From assembly GCF_002940005.1 (NCBI RefSeq), contig NZ_MDEF01000004.1: a DNA stretch of 64,000 bases, one strand, 5' to 3'. The translations under genes were made by a program, and so were the position numbers. Source of the stretch: Xanthomonas hortorum (GTDB taxonomy: Bacteria > Pseudomonadota > Gammaproteobacteria > Xanthomonadales > Xanthomonadaceae). This document shows positions 55,233-63,983 of the stretch, one piece after another (positions within the stretch are counted from its first letter, which is position 1; the number at the start of each line of letters is the position of its first letter). The notes under the pieces are model-generated. The model was not told the DNA's origin, did not search any database, and was given only the letters and a program-made list of their open reading frames with translations.

Positions 55233-55994
55233 ATGTACCGGCAGCTTTCAGATCCCAGCACGAACTGTGCGGTGCCAAGCGCCGTATCGGGCAGCGACGC
55301 GCGCCATTCCGAATGCGCGCAGTGCGTGGTGCGCGGCCGGGCCATCTGCGCTGCGCTGTCGCCACAGGAAATGGAGGCACTGGATCAGGCCACCCACGCC
55401 CAGACCTATGCGCCCGGCAGCACCCTGGTGCGCGCGGGCGAGAGCCGCCATCACGTCTACACCGTCACCTCCGGCGCGTTGCGGCTGGTACGCACGCTGG
55501 CCGACGGGCGCCGCCAGATCACCGGATTCGTGTTGCCCGGCGACTACGTCGGGCTGACCGAAACGCCACAGCACCGCCACGATATCGAAGCCATCATCGA
55601 CAGCCGGGTCTGCCGCACGCCGATCACACAGATGCGCCAGTTGCGCGATCGCTACCCGCAGTTGGAACGCAAGCTGCTGCAGCGGGCCAGCATGGAACTG
55701 GCCGCCGCGCAGGACACCGGCCTGCTGCTGGCGCGCCTGCAACCCAGCGAGCGGCTGGCGCATTTCCTGCTGCGGTTGGCTGCGCGCTCCACCCAGCCCG
55801 GCGCCAGCGGCGACACCGTGGCGCTGCCGATGAGCCGCAGCGATATCGCCGACCATCTCGGGCTGACCGTGGAGACGGTGAGCCGCACCTTTACCAAGCT
55901 CAGGCAACAGCAACTGATCGCGCTGCCGCAACTGCATCTGGTGCAGATCCTGGATTACGCGGCGCTGCGCAGCCTGGCCGGCGATACGGTTTGA
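55233..55994 (+). CDS. FNR-type oxygen-responsive transcription regulator
   Basis: The 253-residue CRP/FNR-family protein has the cysteines of an oxygen-labile 4Fe-4S sensor: C28, C31 and C39 in ECAQCVVRGRAIC (Cx2Cx7C spacing, as in FnrN-type proteins) and C127 in IIDSRVCRTPI, equivalent to Cys122 of E. coli FNR. The cyclic-nucleotide-like fold (residues 45-160) precedes a dimerisation helix and an HTH in MSRSDIADHLGLTVETVSRTFTKL, whose E-x-x-SR recognition helix is FNR-like. ATG 55233 is chosen; the open frame from 55149 adds residues without homology. Confidence 0.9.
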   Translation: MYRQLSDPSTNCAVPSAVSGSDARHSECAQCVVRGRAICAALSPQEMEALDQATHAQTYAPGSTLVRAGESRHHVYTVTSGALRLVRTLADGRRQITGFVLPGDYVGLTETPQHRHDIEAIIDSRVCRTPITQMRQLRDRYPQLERKLLQRASMELAAAQDTGLLLARLQPSERLAHFLLRLAARSTQPGASGDTVALPMSRSDIADHLGLTVETVSRTFTKLRQQQLIALPQLHLVQILDYAALRSLAGDTV

Positions 55995-56240
55995 GGTGTG
56001 GCGGTTCTGGTCAGACAGGTTCGTCTAGCTAACGCGCGCACTCAACAAGCGCGGCTGGCAGCACCAAGCACATAAACTCTGCACGCCTGCCCGCACCGGA
56101 TCGCTGAAGACCGCCGCCGACGCGTTGCAGGTCGCCCCGGTAACCACATCGCCGAGTGACCGACGCGCCAGTTCGAAAGTACTGCCAGCGTTGCAGGCCG
56201 ATCGCGCTGGTGACAGCCCCGCGACTAAGACGCTAAGGAA

Positions 56241-56987
56241 TCAGCGCCCGCCCACGTTCGCACTCGCCACCGATGCGCCACATCCGCCACTCAGCAACCG
56301 CGATTGGCGCAGCCAGGCACGGTCCGGGTAGTAGGCGAACACGAAGGCGCCTTCACGCAAGGTATCGATCAACTGTTTGGCCACCGCCGGACGTACCGCC
56401 GGGCAGCCCAGGCTGCGCCCGAGCCGGCCCTGGGAGCGGATCACCGCCTCGCTGACGTATGGCGCGCCGTGGATCACGATCGCCCGGTCGCGCGCATGGT
56501 CGTTGAACCCGGGCTCCAGGCCTTTCAGCCGTAACGAATAGCCGTTGTGGCCGGTATACGACTCCTGCGCGGTGAACGCGCCTAGGCTGGACTGGAAACT
56601 GCCGTCGTCGTTGGAAAACTTCGCCGCCAGGTTGTTGCCGGTGTTGCGCCCGTGCGCTACCCATTCCTGGAACAGCAACCGCTGCCGCGCCAGATCGAAC
56701 ACCCACAGACGGCGCTCGGTGGACGGCCGGCTGTAGTCGATGACGCTGAGCACGCGCTCGGCACCCACCTGCTGGCGCTGCCGGGCGCATTGCAGCGCCT
56801 CGGCCGCCAAGGCCAGCACCTGGCGGTCCAGCGACGGCGCCTGGCGTGCCAGGGCATCCACCAACCCCATGCTGGGTGTCCCCAACGATGCCAATGGGGC
56901 GGCGGAAATGGCATCGGCCGCACTGGCCGTTTCAGCCGCTGCCCAACCGCATAAGGCGATGGCAGCGGCGATCACTCGATAAGACAT
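56241..56987 (-). CDS. Exported murein L,D-transpeptidase-like protein (YkuD_2 type)
   Basis: The 248-residue protein has a signal peptide (MSYRVIAAAIALCGWAAAETASA) and a periplasmic catalytic domain: DYSRPSTERRLWVFDLARQRLLFQEWVAHG, then HNGYSLRLKGLEPGFN. It has the catalytic histidine in AIVIHGAPYVSE and the cysteine nucleophile in GRSLGCPAVRPAVAKQLID. It resembles the family annotated as murein L,D-transpeptidase catalytic domain proteins; cross-linking or editing of peptidoglycan is likely but the specific reaction is unknown. The upstream extension to 57029 is not used. Confidence 0.83.
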   Translation of the reverse strand: MSYRVIAAAIALCGWAAAETASAADAISAAPLASLGTPSMGLVDALARQAPSLDRQVLALAAEALQCARQRQQVGAERVLSVIDYSRPSTERRLWVFDLARQRLLFQEWVAHGRNTGNNLAAKFSNDDGSFQSSLGAFTAQESYTGHNGYSLRLKGLEPGFNDHARDRAIVIHGAPYVSEAVIRSQGRLGRSLGCPAVRPAVAKQLIDTLREGAFVFAYYPDRAWLRQSRLLSGGCGASVASANVGGR

Positions 56988-57088
56988 GCAACAACCCACA
57001 GCGGACGCGGCGCCACGCCGGGGCCGCACCCGATAGAGATAGCCTCATCTGCGTAACTTTCCAACCCCTGGCGCCTGAACGCGTTGGG

Positions 57089-58396
57089 TCAGGCCGCATC
57101 CGCAAGCAGGCGCTGCCGGAAGGCGGCGTAGTCCGGCGCAAGTGCTTCGGCGTGTGCGGGACGCTGCAACAGCGCGGCCAGCGCCGGTGGAACCTCGACT
57201 TCGCGGCCGATCAGCGGCTCCACCACACCCTCGAACTTGGCCGGATGCGCAGTGGCCGCCACCGCCCAGTCGCCGGTTCCGCCCTCGGCCCCTTCTGCGC
57301 GCAGTTGTTCGAGTACGTGCACGGCGGTGGCGGTGTGCGGGCAGTGCACTTCGCCGTAGCGCGCAAAGCGCTGCTGCACGGTGTGGCGGATCGCCGCATC
57401 GTCCACCGACAACGCACGGAATGCCTCGCGCAACGCGGCATCGTCGCCCTGGTAGAGCCAACGCAGGCGTTCGAAATTGCTCGGCGCACCCACGTCCATC
57501 GCATTGGCCAGCGTCGCCACGCTGGGCTGCGGCGCGTAATCGTCGCCGGCAAAATAATCCGGCAACACGTGATTGGCATTGGACGCCAGCGCGATACGGC
57601 CCAACGGCACACCGAGCGCGCGCGCCAGGATCGCCGCCAATCCATTGCCCAAATTGCCGGTAGGCACCACCAGATTCAGCGCTGCGCCCGCGCCGGCATG
57701 GTGTTGCAGAGCGGCATGCGCGTAGTAGCTCATCTGCGGCAGCAAGCGCCCCAGGCTGATGCTGTTGGCCGAACTCAGCGGCACCTGCGCCTGCAGCGCG
57801 GCATCGCTCAAGGCCTGCTTGACCATTGCCTGGCAATCGTCGAACGAGCCGGCCACGCGCAAGGCCTGGATGTTGTCGCCGAAGCAGCCCAGCTGATGCG
57901 CCTGGCGCGGCGACACCCGGCCATCCGGATACAGCACCACTACGCGCAAGCCCGGCTGGCGATGGAACGCCGCAGCCACCGCAGCCCCGGTATCGCCGGA
58001 AGTGGCGACCAGGATGGTGAGCGGGCGGTCTTCTGCGCGGCGCAGGCGGGTCAGGCAGGCGGCAAGAAAGCGTGCGCCAAAATCCTTGAATGCGGCGGTC
58101 GGCCCATGGAACAGCTCCAGCGCGTAATCGCCGGGCGTAGCCAGCGCCACCAATGGCGCGGGGAAGTCGAACGCTTCGGCGCAGATGGCCGGCAGCTCTG
58201 TTGCCAGCGCATCGCCTTCGAAGAAAGGCTGCAGCAACGTAGCGGCGGTGTCGGCCAGATCGGCGCCGGCCGTGAGCGTGCGTGCCGGTGGCAGGCTCTG
58301 CGGCACGTACAGGCCGCCATCGGGCGCCAGGCCGGCGGCGATCGCCTGACTCAGGCTTGCGGCAGGCGCGCCGCCACGGGTGGAGATGAAGTTCAT
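57089..58396 (-). CDS. thrC: Threonine synthase
   Basis: ThrC converts O-phosphohomoserine to threonine. The 435-residue PLP enzyme of fold type II shows FISTRGGAPAASLSQAIAAGLAPDGGLYVP and HGPTAAFKDFGARFLA (the Schiff-base lysine in AFKDFG). It also has VATSGDTGAAVAAAFH for phosphate binding, and NLVVPTGNLGNGLAAILAR. ATG 58396 is chosen by homology; the frame opens at 58531. It is separated from thrB by the oppositely oriented EthD-like gene, so a transcript from thrA would be antisense to that gene. Confidence 0.95.
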   Translation of the reverse strand: MNFISTRGGAPAASLSQAIAAGLAPDGGLYVPQSLPPARTLTAGADLADTAATLLQPFFEGDALATELPAICAEAFDFPAPLVALATPGDYALELFHGPTAAFKDFGARFLAACLTRLRRAEDRPLTILVATSGDTGAAVAAAFHRQPGLRVVVLYPDGRVSPRQAHQLGCFGDNIQALRVAGSFDDCQAMVKQALSDAALQAQVPLSSANSISLGRLLPQMSYYAHAALQHHAGAGAALNLVVPTGNLGNGLAAILARALGVPLGRIALASNANHVLPDYFAGDDYAPQPSVATLANAMDVGAPSNFERLRWLYQGDDAALREAFRALSVDDAAIRHTVQQRFARYGEVHCPHTATAVHVLEQLRAEGAEGGTGDWAVAATAHPAKFEGVVEPLIGREVEVPPALAALLQRPAHAEALAPDYAAFRQRLLADAA

Positions 58397-58569
58397 GGTG
58401 ACTCCAGACAAAGCGAGAACGAGGTGGGCAACGCGGCATTGCCCGAGAACGCGGAGACCGGGATGGGCGGTTGGGCCGATGTCGGTGCCCTGGCCGCATC
58501 CGGCCAGATGGTCATCCACCGCCGGCGCCACGGCGCTATGCTGCGGGCAGCTTTCCGTGGAGCAGGCAG

Positions 58570-58884
58570 ATGATCAAGGTCAGCGTGATGTACCCGTACC
58601 GCGACGGCGCCCGCTTCGACCACGCCTACTACCGCGACACCCACATGCCGCTGGTGAGCGCACGGATGGGCGCGGCTTGCCTCAGTTACACGGTGGATAA
58701 AGGCATCAGTGGCGGCGAGCCGGGCAGCACCCCGCCCTACATCGGCATGTGCCACATTTTTTGCGACTCGGTGGAGGCCTTCGGCGCCAGTTTCGGGCCG
58801 CATGCCGAGGAAATCCTGGGCGACATTCCCAACTACACCGATCTTGCGCCGGTGATGCAGATCAGCGAGGTCGTGGTCGGTTGA
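58570..58884 (+). CDS. EthD-family protein
   Basis: This is a 104-residue dimeric alpha-beta-barrel-type protein: MIKVSVMYPYRDGARFDHAYYRDTHMPLVSARMG, with the HMP(L) motif of the EthD family, and YIGMCHIFCDSVEAFGASFGPHAEEILGDIPNYTDLAPVMQISEVV. GGAG lies well placed upstream of ATG 58570. Members are small reductase-associated or dehydratase-like proteins with no common substrate. It runs opposite to the thr genes that flank it. Confidence 0.85.
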   Translation: MIKVSVMYPYRDGARFDHAYYRDTHMPLVSARMGAACLSYTVDKGISGGEPGSTPPYIGMCHIFCDSVEAFGASFGPHAEEILGDIPNYTDLAPVMQISEVVVG

Positions 58885-58958
58885 ATGCTGCGTCGCAGGT
58901 TGCACGGCATGCGTGCACTGCAAGCGTGATTGGTCGAGTACCGCATGCGCGCGCCGAC

Positions 58959-59972
58959 TCATGCGAGCAACCGCGCGGCCGGGCTGGCGATCGGAGACAC
59001 CCAGTACTGGCTATCCAGGCCAACGCCTGCGAATGCGGCCTTCACCGATGCGGCCGCAGCGTCGGCAGCCGCGCGCGATTCGAACCAGGCGAACACACTG
59101 GGGCCGGCGCCGGAAATGCTGGCACCCAGTGCATCGTGATCCAGCGCAGCTTGCTTGGCAGCCGCGAACCCGGCGATCAACGGCGCGCGGCGTGGCTCGA
59201 TCAACACATCGCGCAAGCCCGCACGGACCAGGCCCGCATCGCCGGCATGGCAGCCAGCCAGCACCAACGCCAGGTTGGTGCTCTGCGCGACGAACTCACG
59301 CAATTGATAGTCGCCGGCCAAGGCTTCACGCGCGCGCCGCGTTTCCAGCACCGCATCCGGATGCACCAGCAGGCTATGCCACGCGGCCGGCACACTGATC
59401 GGCACCAGCCGCTCCAACGTGCACAACACCAGCCCGCCTAAAAACAGCGGCCCCAGGTTGTCACCATGGCGGCTACCACTGGCCACCGCCTCGCCATCGA
59501 GTGCATGCTGGTAGAGCTGCTCGTTGCCCAGCGGCGCATCCAGCAGCGCGTTGGCAGCAACCAACGCCGCCACGCACGAGGCCGCCGAGCCGCCCATGCC
59601 CGAACTCAAGGCGATGCCTTTGTCGATCTCTATCTCGAAGCCGAACGGCAACGCCAATGCCGTACGCAACGAGATCAACGCCGCGCCCGCCGTGTTGCGT
59701 TCGGCATCCAGCGGCAAGGCCACGGTAGTGCCGCGGATGGCGGCGATGCGCACCAATGGCGCATCGATGCGTCGCACCGTCACCGTATCGCCGACGCCAT
59801 CGATCGGATAACCGAGCAGATCGAATCCTACTGCCACATTCGCCACCGAAGCCGGTGCGAAGGCGCGTGCTTCGTGCAGGCCCTGCGTCGCGGTCGCCAC
59901 GTAATTCGCTTCGGTTGTCTGGTTTAGCGCCGTTTGATTTACGGCCGCTTGGTTTGCAACCGCCTGATTCAC
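58959..59972 (-). CDS. thrB: Homoserine kinase
   Basis: ThrB phosphorylates homoserine. The GHMP-kinase core shows FAPASVANVAVGFDLLGYPIDG, the ATP-binding KGIALSSGMGGSAASCVAALVAANALL and a late ISGAGPSVFAWFES. GTG 59972 overlaps the thrA stop (GTGA), giving 337 residues. This adds an unusual N-terminus with repeated NQ units (VNQAVANQAAVNQTALNQT) before the conserved domain. A shorter start near the conserved part cannot be excluded. It is coupled to thrA. Confidence 0.93.
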   Translation of the reverse strand: MNQAVANQAAVNQTALNQTTEANYVATATQGLHEARAFAPASVANVAVGFDLLGYPIDGVGDTVTVRRIDAPLVRIAAIRGTTVALPLDAERNTAGAALISLRTALALPFGFEIEIDKGIALSSGMGGSAASCVAALVAANALLDAPLGNEQLYQHALDGEAVASGSRHGDNLGPLFLGGLVLCTLERLVPISVPAAWHSLLVHPDAVLETRRAREALAGDYQLREFVAQSTNLALVLAGCHAGDAGLVRAGLRDVLIEPRRAPLIAGFAAAKQAALDHDALGASISGAGPSVFAWFESRAAADAAAASVKAAFAGVGLDSQYWVSPIASPAARLLA

Positions 59973-62476
59973 AACCGCGCCCCCTCGCCTGCCGCCACCC
60001 GCAGCAGATCGGCAAACACACCTGCCGCAGTGACTTCCGGCCCCGCGCCAGGCCCCTGCACCACCAGCGGGTTCTCGCAATAACGGCGCGTGGTGAATTG
60101 CACCACGTTGTCGGTCAGACGCAGATTGGCGAACGCGTGATCGGCCGGCAGCTCGACCAGACCCACGCTGGGCGCACGATCCGGCGGCAGCTGCGCGACG
60201 TAACGCAACACATTGCCGCGTGCACGCGCATCGGCCAGACGCTGTGCGAACGTGGCATCCACTTCATGCAGGCGCGCCATGAAATCGTCGACGCTGGCCT
60301 GGCGCAACGCTTCGGGCACCAGGCTCTCGACCTGCACATCTTCCAGGCTGATCTCGCGCCCGGCTTCGCGCGCCAGGATCACCAGCTTGCGCGCCACATC
60401 CACGCCGGACAGATCGTCGCGCGGATCCGGTTCGGTATAGCCCATGCCGCGCGCCTGCGTCACCAATTCGGCGAACGGCACGCTGCCATCGTATTTGTTG
60501 AACAACCAGGCCAGCGTGCCCGAAAAGATGCCTTCGATCGAGGTCACCGCATCGCCGGTATCGACCAGATCGCGCAGCGTGGTGATCACCGGCAGCCCCG
60601 CGCCCACGGTGGCTTCGTAACGGAAGCGCGCACCGCTGGCATCGGCCGCCGCACGGATGGCCTGATAGCGATGCAACGGGCCGGAGCCGGCCTGTTTGTT
60701 CGGCGTCACCACGTGGATGCCGGCAGCCAGCCACTGCGCGTAACGATCGGCCACCTCGGCGCTGCCGCTGCAATCGATGATCACCGTATGCGGCAGATGT
60801 GCAGACAGCAGATGCGTGGTGAACTGTTCCAGATCGGTGGCAGTGGCAGCGGAGGCAAACGCATCGCGCCAGTTGCCGACCAGGCCGCGCTCGTCGAGCA
60901 ACATGCGGCCGCGCGAAACCACTGCGCGCAGGCGCAGATCGATGTTGGCCTTGCCCAGCAATTGCGGCTGCGCAATGCGCAGTTGATCCAGCAACGCCGC
61001 GCCCACATTGCCTGGCCCGATCACACCCACCGAGAAGGTCTGCGGCGACAACCAGAAGCCCGCATGCGCCGCGCGCAAGGCCTTGGTCGCATGCGCCGCA
61101 TCGATGGCCACCGAGATATTGCGCTCCGACGAGCCCTGCGCAATCGCCAGGATATTGACCTGCGCACGCCCCAACGACTCGAACAAGCGCGCCGCCACGC
61201 CCGGCTGCCCAGCCATGCCATCGCCTACCGCGGCCAGCACACTGATGCCGGTAGTCAGCTGCACGCGCTGCACCTGGCCAACCGTGAGTTCGTGCGCAAA
61301 CGCTTGCAACAAGGCATTGCGCGCACGCTCTGACTCATGCTGCTTGACCACACAACAGATCGAATGCTCAGACGAACCCTGCGAGATCATCACCACCGAC
61401 ACCTGCGCCACGCGCAGCGCCGCAAATACGCGCTCGGCCGTGCCCGGCACGCCGATCAGGCCGGTGCCTTCCAAATTCAGCACCGCCAGATCCGGGCTCA
61501 GCGTCAGCCCCTTGATCGGCCCGCTGACCTTGCTGCTGGCGGTGATGCGCGTGCCCGGATGTTCGGGCTGAAAGGTATTGCGGATGATGATCGGCAGCCC
61601 GCGCTCGATCGCCGGCGACATCGTCTGCGGATGCACCACCTGCGCGCCGAAATACGCCAGCTCGCAGGCCTCGTCGTAGCTCAGTGTTTCCAGCTGTACC
61701 GCTTCCGGCACCACGCGTGGATCAGCCGAGAGCACGCCATCCACATCGGTCCAGATATGCAGCTCATCGGCATCGAACAAGGCCGCGAAGATCGCGCCGG
61801 AATAATCGCTGCCGTTGCGCCCCAACGTGGTGATGCGGTCAGCGCGATCGCGCGCCACAAAACCGGTCACCACCACGCGCTTCTGCGGATGCGCCTGGCG
61901 CCACGTTGCAAGCCGCTGCGCACTGATGTCCCAGTCCACATCCACGCCGAGTTCGCCGCGATTGACCACCAGCACATCGCGCGCGTCCAGCACTGCACAG
62001 TCTTCGCCAAGCGCGCGAAAGTGATCGCCAAGCAATTGCGCCGAATACACCTCACCCAACCCTTGCACACGATCGAGCACTTCGCGCGGCAGCTCGCCGA
62101 TCACCGCCAATGCACCAAGGATCTGCGACAGATGCTCGAAGCGCTCGTCCAGCCACTCCACCGTGGGCCCGGAATGTTCGCCCAGCAACGCCACCGCCGC
62201 ACCGCGATGGCGCGCCCGCGTTTCATGCCAGCGCTCGCGCCACTCGGGGCGGTTGTGCGCTGCCAGTTCGGCCAGTTCGATCAGTGCATCGGTCACGCCC
62301 TTCATCGCCGACACCACGGTGACCTGCACAGTCTCCTCGCGCGCAAGCAACAGCTGCGCCACATGCCGGTAGCGCTCGGCATCGGCCACCGAGGTGCCGC
62401 CAAATTTGTGCACAACGGTGCGCGCAGAGGACGCGGGAACTGCAGCGGGTTCGAGCGAAACAGCAAGCGATGACAT
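59969..62476 (-). CDS. thrA: Bifunctional aspartate kinase / homoserine dehydrogenase I
   Basis: ThrA catalyses the first and third steps of the threonine pathway. The 835-residue fusion has the aspartokinase domain (VVHKFGGTSVADAERY near residue 27, FGAQVVHPQTMSPAI) and ACT domains (residues 325-475). The homoserine dehydrogenase half follows (VGVIGPGNVGAALLDQL, VTPNKQAGSGPL and YEATVGAGLPVITTLRDLVDTGD). Feedback inhibition by threonine is expected from the ACT domains. The gene is preceded by a thr leader peptide and attenuator, so it is also regulated by charging of tRNA-Thr and tRNA-Ile. Confidence 0.96.
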   Translation of the reverse strand: MSSLAVSLEPAAVPASSARTVVHKFGGTSVADAERYRHVAQLLLAREETVQVTVVSAMKGVTDALIELAELAAHNRPEWRERWHETRARHRGAAVALLGEHSGPTVEWLDERFEHLSQILGALAVIGELPREVLDRVQGLGEVYSAQLLGDHFRALGEDCAVLDARDVLVVNRGELGVDVDWDISAQRLATWRQAHPQKRVVVTGFVARDRADRITTLGRNGSDYSGAIFAALFDADELHIWTDVDGVLSADPRVVPEAVQLETLSYDEACELAYFGAQVVHPQTMSPAIERGLPIIIRNTFQPEHPGTRITASSKVSGPIKGLTLSPDLAVLNLEGTGLIGVPGTAERVFAALRVAQVSVVMISQGSSEHSICCVVKQHESERARNALLQAFAHELTVGQVQRVQLTTGISVLAAVGDGMAGQPGVAARLFESLGRAQVNILAIAQGSSERNISVAIDAAHATKALRAAHAGFWLSPQTFSVGVIGPGNVGAALLDQLRIAQPQLLGKANIDLRLRAVVSRGRMLLDERGLVGNWRDAFASAATATDLEQFTTHLLSAHLPHTVIIDCSGSAEVADRYAQWLAAGIHVVTPNKQAGSGPLHRYQAIRAAADASGARFRYEATVGAGLPVITTLRDLVDTGDAVTSIEGIFSGTLAWLFNKYDGSVPFAELVTQARGMGYTEPDPRDDLSGVDVARKLVILAREAGREISLEDVQVESLVPEALRQASVDDFMARLHEVDATFAQRLADARARGNVLRYVAQLPPDRAPSVGLVELPADHAFANLRLTDNVVQFTTRRYCENPLVVQGPGAGPEVTAAGVFADLLRVAAGEGARL

Positions 62477-62520
62477 CGACAGACCTCGTTAGGGAGGCCC
62501 CGTCCGCATCAGATGAGGGA

Positions 62521-62560
62521 GGAAAGCCCCCGCATCCTGATCCGGGTGCGGGGCCGTTGT
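62521..62560 (-). terminator. thr operon attenuator
   Basis: On the minus strand the hairpin is GGCCCCGCACCC - GGATCA - GGATGCGGGGGC, followed by TTTCC. It stands ten bases after the leader peptide stop and 44 bases before thrA. Stalling of a ribosome at the Thr/Ile codons upstream would be expected to favour an alternative fold that prevents this hairpin. Confidence 0.8.
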
Positions 62561-62569
62561 TTTCGGAAA

Positions 62570-62638
62570 TTACGCGAAGACGACGGACCGCACCGGGCGA
62601 ATGGTGACGGTGGTAATGGTGGTGGTAATGCCGGCCAC
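62570..62638 (-). CDS. thrL: thr operon leader peptide
   Basis: The 22-residue peptide, starting at GTG 62638, reads VAGITTTITTVTIRPVRSV then VFA, with six threonine and three isoleucine codons within ten codons, then a TAA stop (62572-62570). This is the regulatory run of a thr attenuator, as in E. coli ThrL. AGGG lies seven bases before the GTG. The frame is open further to ATG 62701, but a TTGACA-type -35 (62732-62737) would place the transcript start near 62700, so the GTG is preferred. No enzymatic role; it senses Thr and Ile levels. Confidence 0.85.
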   Translation of the reverse strand: MAGITTTITTVTIRPVRSVVFA

Positions 62639-62998
62639 GCCCGCACCCTGCCGCAGATGCGGCTGACAGGTAAGCGAGGCGCTGGCGAAGGCGTTAGGCA
62701 TGTGTGCAAAAGACATCACCGGGCCGAAGGCTGTCAAGCACCGCGTATTACGTCAGCCCTGCGCGACCGCGTACCTATACAGAAAGCCTTGCAGGACAAA
62801 GATTTAAGCGACGCAGCCCGAAACGATTGATTGCTATGGAAACTTTTAATGCACCAGGCCAAGCAGTGCTTGCGCAGCATCCTGTAGCGGAGACCTGGTG
62901 CCAGACGACATCGGATTCGGCTGATTCCGAGTAGCGGCCGCGCGCCCATCTCGCGCCGAACGCAGAGGTCGATCAGCCACTTTTGATCCATACAGCCG

Positions 62999-63487
62999 TT
63001 AGCCAAGCACCTGCGGATTGAGCTGCCACACCGAATAGTTCAACGCCGCCGCAAAACTCACCCACAGCAGATACGGAACCAACAACCACGCAGCAACCCG
63101 CTGCCACTTGGCGAACGCTACGATCGTCAGCACCAACGCCACCCACAGCGCCACGATATCGACAAACGCCCAGGCGCCCATGTGCCAGGCAAAGAACAAC
63201 CAGCTCCACAACCCGTTCAACCCCAACTGCAGCACGAACAGACTCAGCGCCCCACGCGCACTGCTCCACCCACCGCGCCGCCAGACCAACCACACCGACA
63301 CCGCCATCATCCCATACAACGCGGTCCACACCGGCCCGAACAACCACCCCGGCGGCGCCCAGGCCGGCCGCTGCAACTCAGCGTAGAAGCTCGCCGCTTT
63401 GATCGATGCCGCCGCTCCCAGGGCGGCTACTGCGTAGCAAAGTACCAGCCAGCACATCAAACCAAGTCGCTGCATTTTTTTAATCAT
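62999..63487 (-). CDS. TspO/MBR family membrane protein
   Basis: This is a tryptophan-rich sensory protein of about 162 residues with five hydrophobic segments. The signature FYAELQRPAWAPPGWLFGPVWTALYGMMA is typical of TspO, as are LQLGLNGLWSWLFFAWHM and LLVPYLLWVSFAAALNYSVWQLN. TspO proteins bind porphyrins and are involved in stress and tetrapyrrole metabolism. The start is either ATG 63487 (GAGTGAG upstream) or ATG 63475. The 62639-62998 spacer before it belongs to the thr promoter; nothing else was seen there. Confidence 0.9.
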   Translation of the reverse strand: MIKKMQRLGLMCWLVLCYAVAALGAAASIKAASFYAELQRPAWAPPGWLFGPVWTALYGMMAVSVWLVWRRGGWSSARGALSLFVLQLGLNGLWSWLFFAWHMGAWAFVDIVALWVALVLTIVAFAKWQRVAAWLLVPYLLWVSFAAALNYSVWQLNPQVLG

Positions 63488-63787
63488 TTTACTCACTCGA
63501 TTGGGCGCCAATTCGCGGTCAATTCACGCTCAGAATTAATCAATTTTCTAGAGAAATTTCCAATAAACGATAAAAATGGCATTCGAAATAACGCTCCTTG
63601 CCTAGGCGAAGTCGGCGCTTGGCTGTTAGATAGCTACACGTGATCACTCAAACCAAGCCAGAATTTTTTTGACAATAGTCACGAATTTAAGCGAACACAA
63701 CCGATGAAGATCACGTTAGCTCCGTGACGACACAGGCTTTACATGGGCATACGCAGTATCGCCAGTCGTCATACGCCTAGAACGCTA
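63488..63787. other. AT-rich spacer
   Basis: This stretch is clearly richer in A and T than the rest of the window, with runs such as AGAATTTTTTTGACAATAG near 63661-63680, and holds no convincing gene. A TTGACA is present at 63670-63675, but no well-spaced -10 hexamer was found. It may be a promoter region or recently acquired DNA. Confidence 0.4.
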
Positions 63788-63983
63788 ATGAACACCCTTT
63801 CCCTCCTGCCTACGCAACCACGTGCGTCGCGGCTGTCCTGACCGCAAAGGCGCACTCACTCCCCTGCTCAGCCTCGCTTTGATTGCCACATGTGTGCCTC
63901 AGGCGCACAGCGGTGAAGTGCGGCCGACAGAAGTGACTGGCGCCTCTGTCGACTCCCCGCAATTCAATGCCAGCCAAAACTAG
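63788..63983 (+). pseudogene. Possible frameshifted exported-protein gene
   Basis: ATG 63788 opens MNTLSLLPTQPRASRLS and then meets TGA at 63839. One base out of register, from 63843, the sequence reads RKGALTPLLSLALIATCVPQ and then AHSGEV..., a signal-peptide-like hydrophobic stretch ending at TAG 63981. A single extra base in GTCCTGACC would join the two into one signal peptide, as in TonB-dependent receptors or other exported proteins. The remaining product would still be short, so a remnant is more likely than a gene. The window ends before this can be judged. Confidence 0.3.

Noticed and set aside
56125..56331. Short plus-strand frame before the L,D-transpeptidase gene end
   Set aside because: Half of it overlaps the 3' end of that gene, and it has no ribosome-binding site or recognisable motif.
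62704..62934. Open frame of 76 codons upstream of the thr leader
   Set aside because: It has no ribosome-binding site or motif and lies over the likely thr promoter on the other strand.
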